In this document: piece after piece, positions 32,719 to 33,377 of the stretch | Position numbering within the stretch: the first letter of the stretch is position 1 | How the letters are laid out: every line of letters starts with the position of its first letter | Origin: Methylobacterium sp. GXS13 | Lineage (GTDB): Bacteria > Pseudomonadota > Alphaproteobacteria > Rhizobiales > Beijerinckiaceae | Direction: 5' to 3' | Assembly (NCBI RefSeq): GCF_001455965.1 | Contig: NZ_LKKO01000061.1 | Coordinates: forward strand, 1-33,377 | Length of the DNA stretch: 33,377 nt | Position numbers and translations under genes: made by a program | The notes under the pieces: generated by a model | Told to the model about the DNA's origin: nothing | The model's database searches: none | The model's input: the letters and a program-made list of their open reading frames with translations, nothing else

Positions 32719-33377
32719 TCAGCGCCGCCGCAAAGCCCGCTTGGCTGTGGCCCGGGCCTGGTGCTCGAACCGGGCCAGCCGCAGGCGCCGCTCCAGGGTG
32801 AGGCCGTGATTCCCCGGCGGCAGGGCGATGATCTCGGCGACGGGAGTCCGCTCGCGATAGAGGCTCTCCAGGGCCGAACCCTCGAGCGTCGCCGAGTCGA
32901 GTGTGTCCGCAAAACCGGTCTCGTGGCAGGCGCGCACGATCTCGGCCTCCAGCAGCAGGCCGGGGGCGTGGCTTCGCAGATCCTCGTCGTAGGCCGTCTT
33001 CAGGAGCGTCGCGGTGCCGCCGCCGACCAGGGCGAGGCTGATCGCGATCGATCGTCCGTCGAGAGTCAGGGCGTCGGCCCGGACGCTAATCGGACCCGAT
33101 GCCTGGCCGAACAGGGCGTGGGCCAGCGCGGCCGTGTCCGCCCGGCAGGCCATGGCGGTGCCGGCCTGACCCTTCCAACCCTTCTGCTCGAGGCTGAGGA
33201 AATCCGCCACCAGCCCCGCCAGTTCCCGACCGCCCGTGGCGCTGGCATGGGCGACGGGACCGATCTCCGCGAGCCGGCGGGCGCGACGGCGCAGATCCTT
33301 GAATCGAGACCGGTTCGGGTGTCCGGCAAGGGACGCGTGGTGATCCGCCCGGCGGGCCCACCCCCGACGCTCGAACG
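32719..33377 (-). CDS. GNAT/CelD-like acetyltransferase (5' end outside window)
   Basis: The frame is open from the right window edge to TGA 32719, giving the last 219 aa of a longer protein. Readable features include RSRFKDLRRRARRLAEIGPV, then FLSLEQKGWKGQAGTAMACR, then SISLALVGGGTATLLKTAYDEDL-like residues and HAPGLLLEAEIVRACHETGF. This pattern (LExxGWKGxxGTA followed by a second GNAT-like core) is typical of the Acetyltransf_6 / CelD-BcsL group, linked in some bacteria to polysaccharide modification. Substrate and partners cannot be read from this fragment. GTG 33210 is only an internal codon, as homologous sequence continues upstream of it. Confidence 0.75.
   Translation of the reverse strand, partial: FERRGWARRADHHASLAGHPNRSRFKDLRRRARRLAEIGPVAHASATGGRELAGLVADFLSLEQKGWKGQAGTAMACRADTAALAHALFGQASGPISVRADALTLDGRSIAISLALVGGGTATLLKTAYDEDLRSHAPGLLLEAEIVRACHETGFADTLDSATLEGSALESLYRERTPVAEIIALPPGNHGLTLERRLRLARFEHQARATAKRALRRR

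Overview
The window is GC-rich (roughly 70%) alphaproteobacterial chromosome. Gene order and protein texture point to Rhizobiales, most likely Methylobacterium/Methylorubrum; this is a judgement from protein resemblance and was not checked against a database.

Layout. Positions 1-21259 hold an almost complete division and cell wall (dcw) cluster. It is read right to left on the minus strand: rsmH-ftsL-ftsI-murE-murF-mraY-murD-[insertion]-ftsW-murG-murC-[insertion]-murB-ddl-ftsQ-ftsA-ftsZ, with the ftsZ 3' end cut off by the window edge. Together the genes make the UDP-MurNAc-pentapeptide (MurB, C, D, E, F, Ddl), lipid I and II (MraY, MurG), and the septal synthase and divisome (FtsW, FtsI, FtsL, FtsQ, FtsA, FtsZ). 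Two plus-strand insertions interrupt the cluster. One is a soluble chemoreceptor with two PAS domains (10503-11978), between murD and ftsW. The other is a decayed RelE/HigB-type toxin-antitoxin pair (5701-6371), between murC and murB. Two inverted copies of a multi-hairpin repeat of about 120 bp (7822-7941 and 11991-12112) bracket murG-ftsW-chemoreceptor. A different palindromic element lies between murD and mraY.

Upstream of the cluster is the RNase P RNA gene rnpB (21678-22078, minus), then a glyoxalase I gene. An arsenic-resistance locus follows: arsH diverges from arsR-arsC-arsB-MFS transporter around a palindromic operator that overlaps the promoter. Next come pepN (M1 aminopeptidase) and a membrane PAS histidine kinase resembling the PleC/DivJ group; the pepN 3' end and kinase leader carry an unusually dense cluster of GANTC sites. 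The right end holds an uncharacterised small protein, a small secreted protein and the 3' part of a GNAT/CelD-like acetyltransferase.

Most notable observations: toxin and antitoxin are broken by separate, precisely identifiable lesions (a 7-bp tandem duplication and an in-frame TGA); 11 GANTC sites lie within about 560 bp before a cell-cycle-type kinase; an AT-rich rare-codon island inside ddl looks like an internal ftsQAZ promoter; and a cytoplasmic chemoreceptor sits inside the dcw cluster. No CRISPR array, tRNA, intact insertion sequence or prophage gene was seen. I found no clear previously undescribed multi-gene system.
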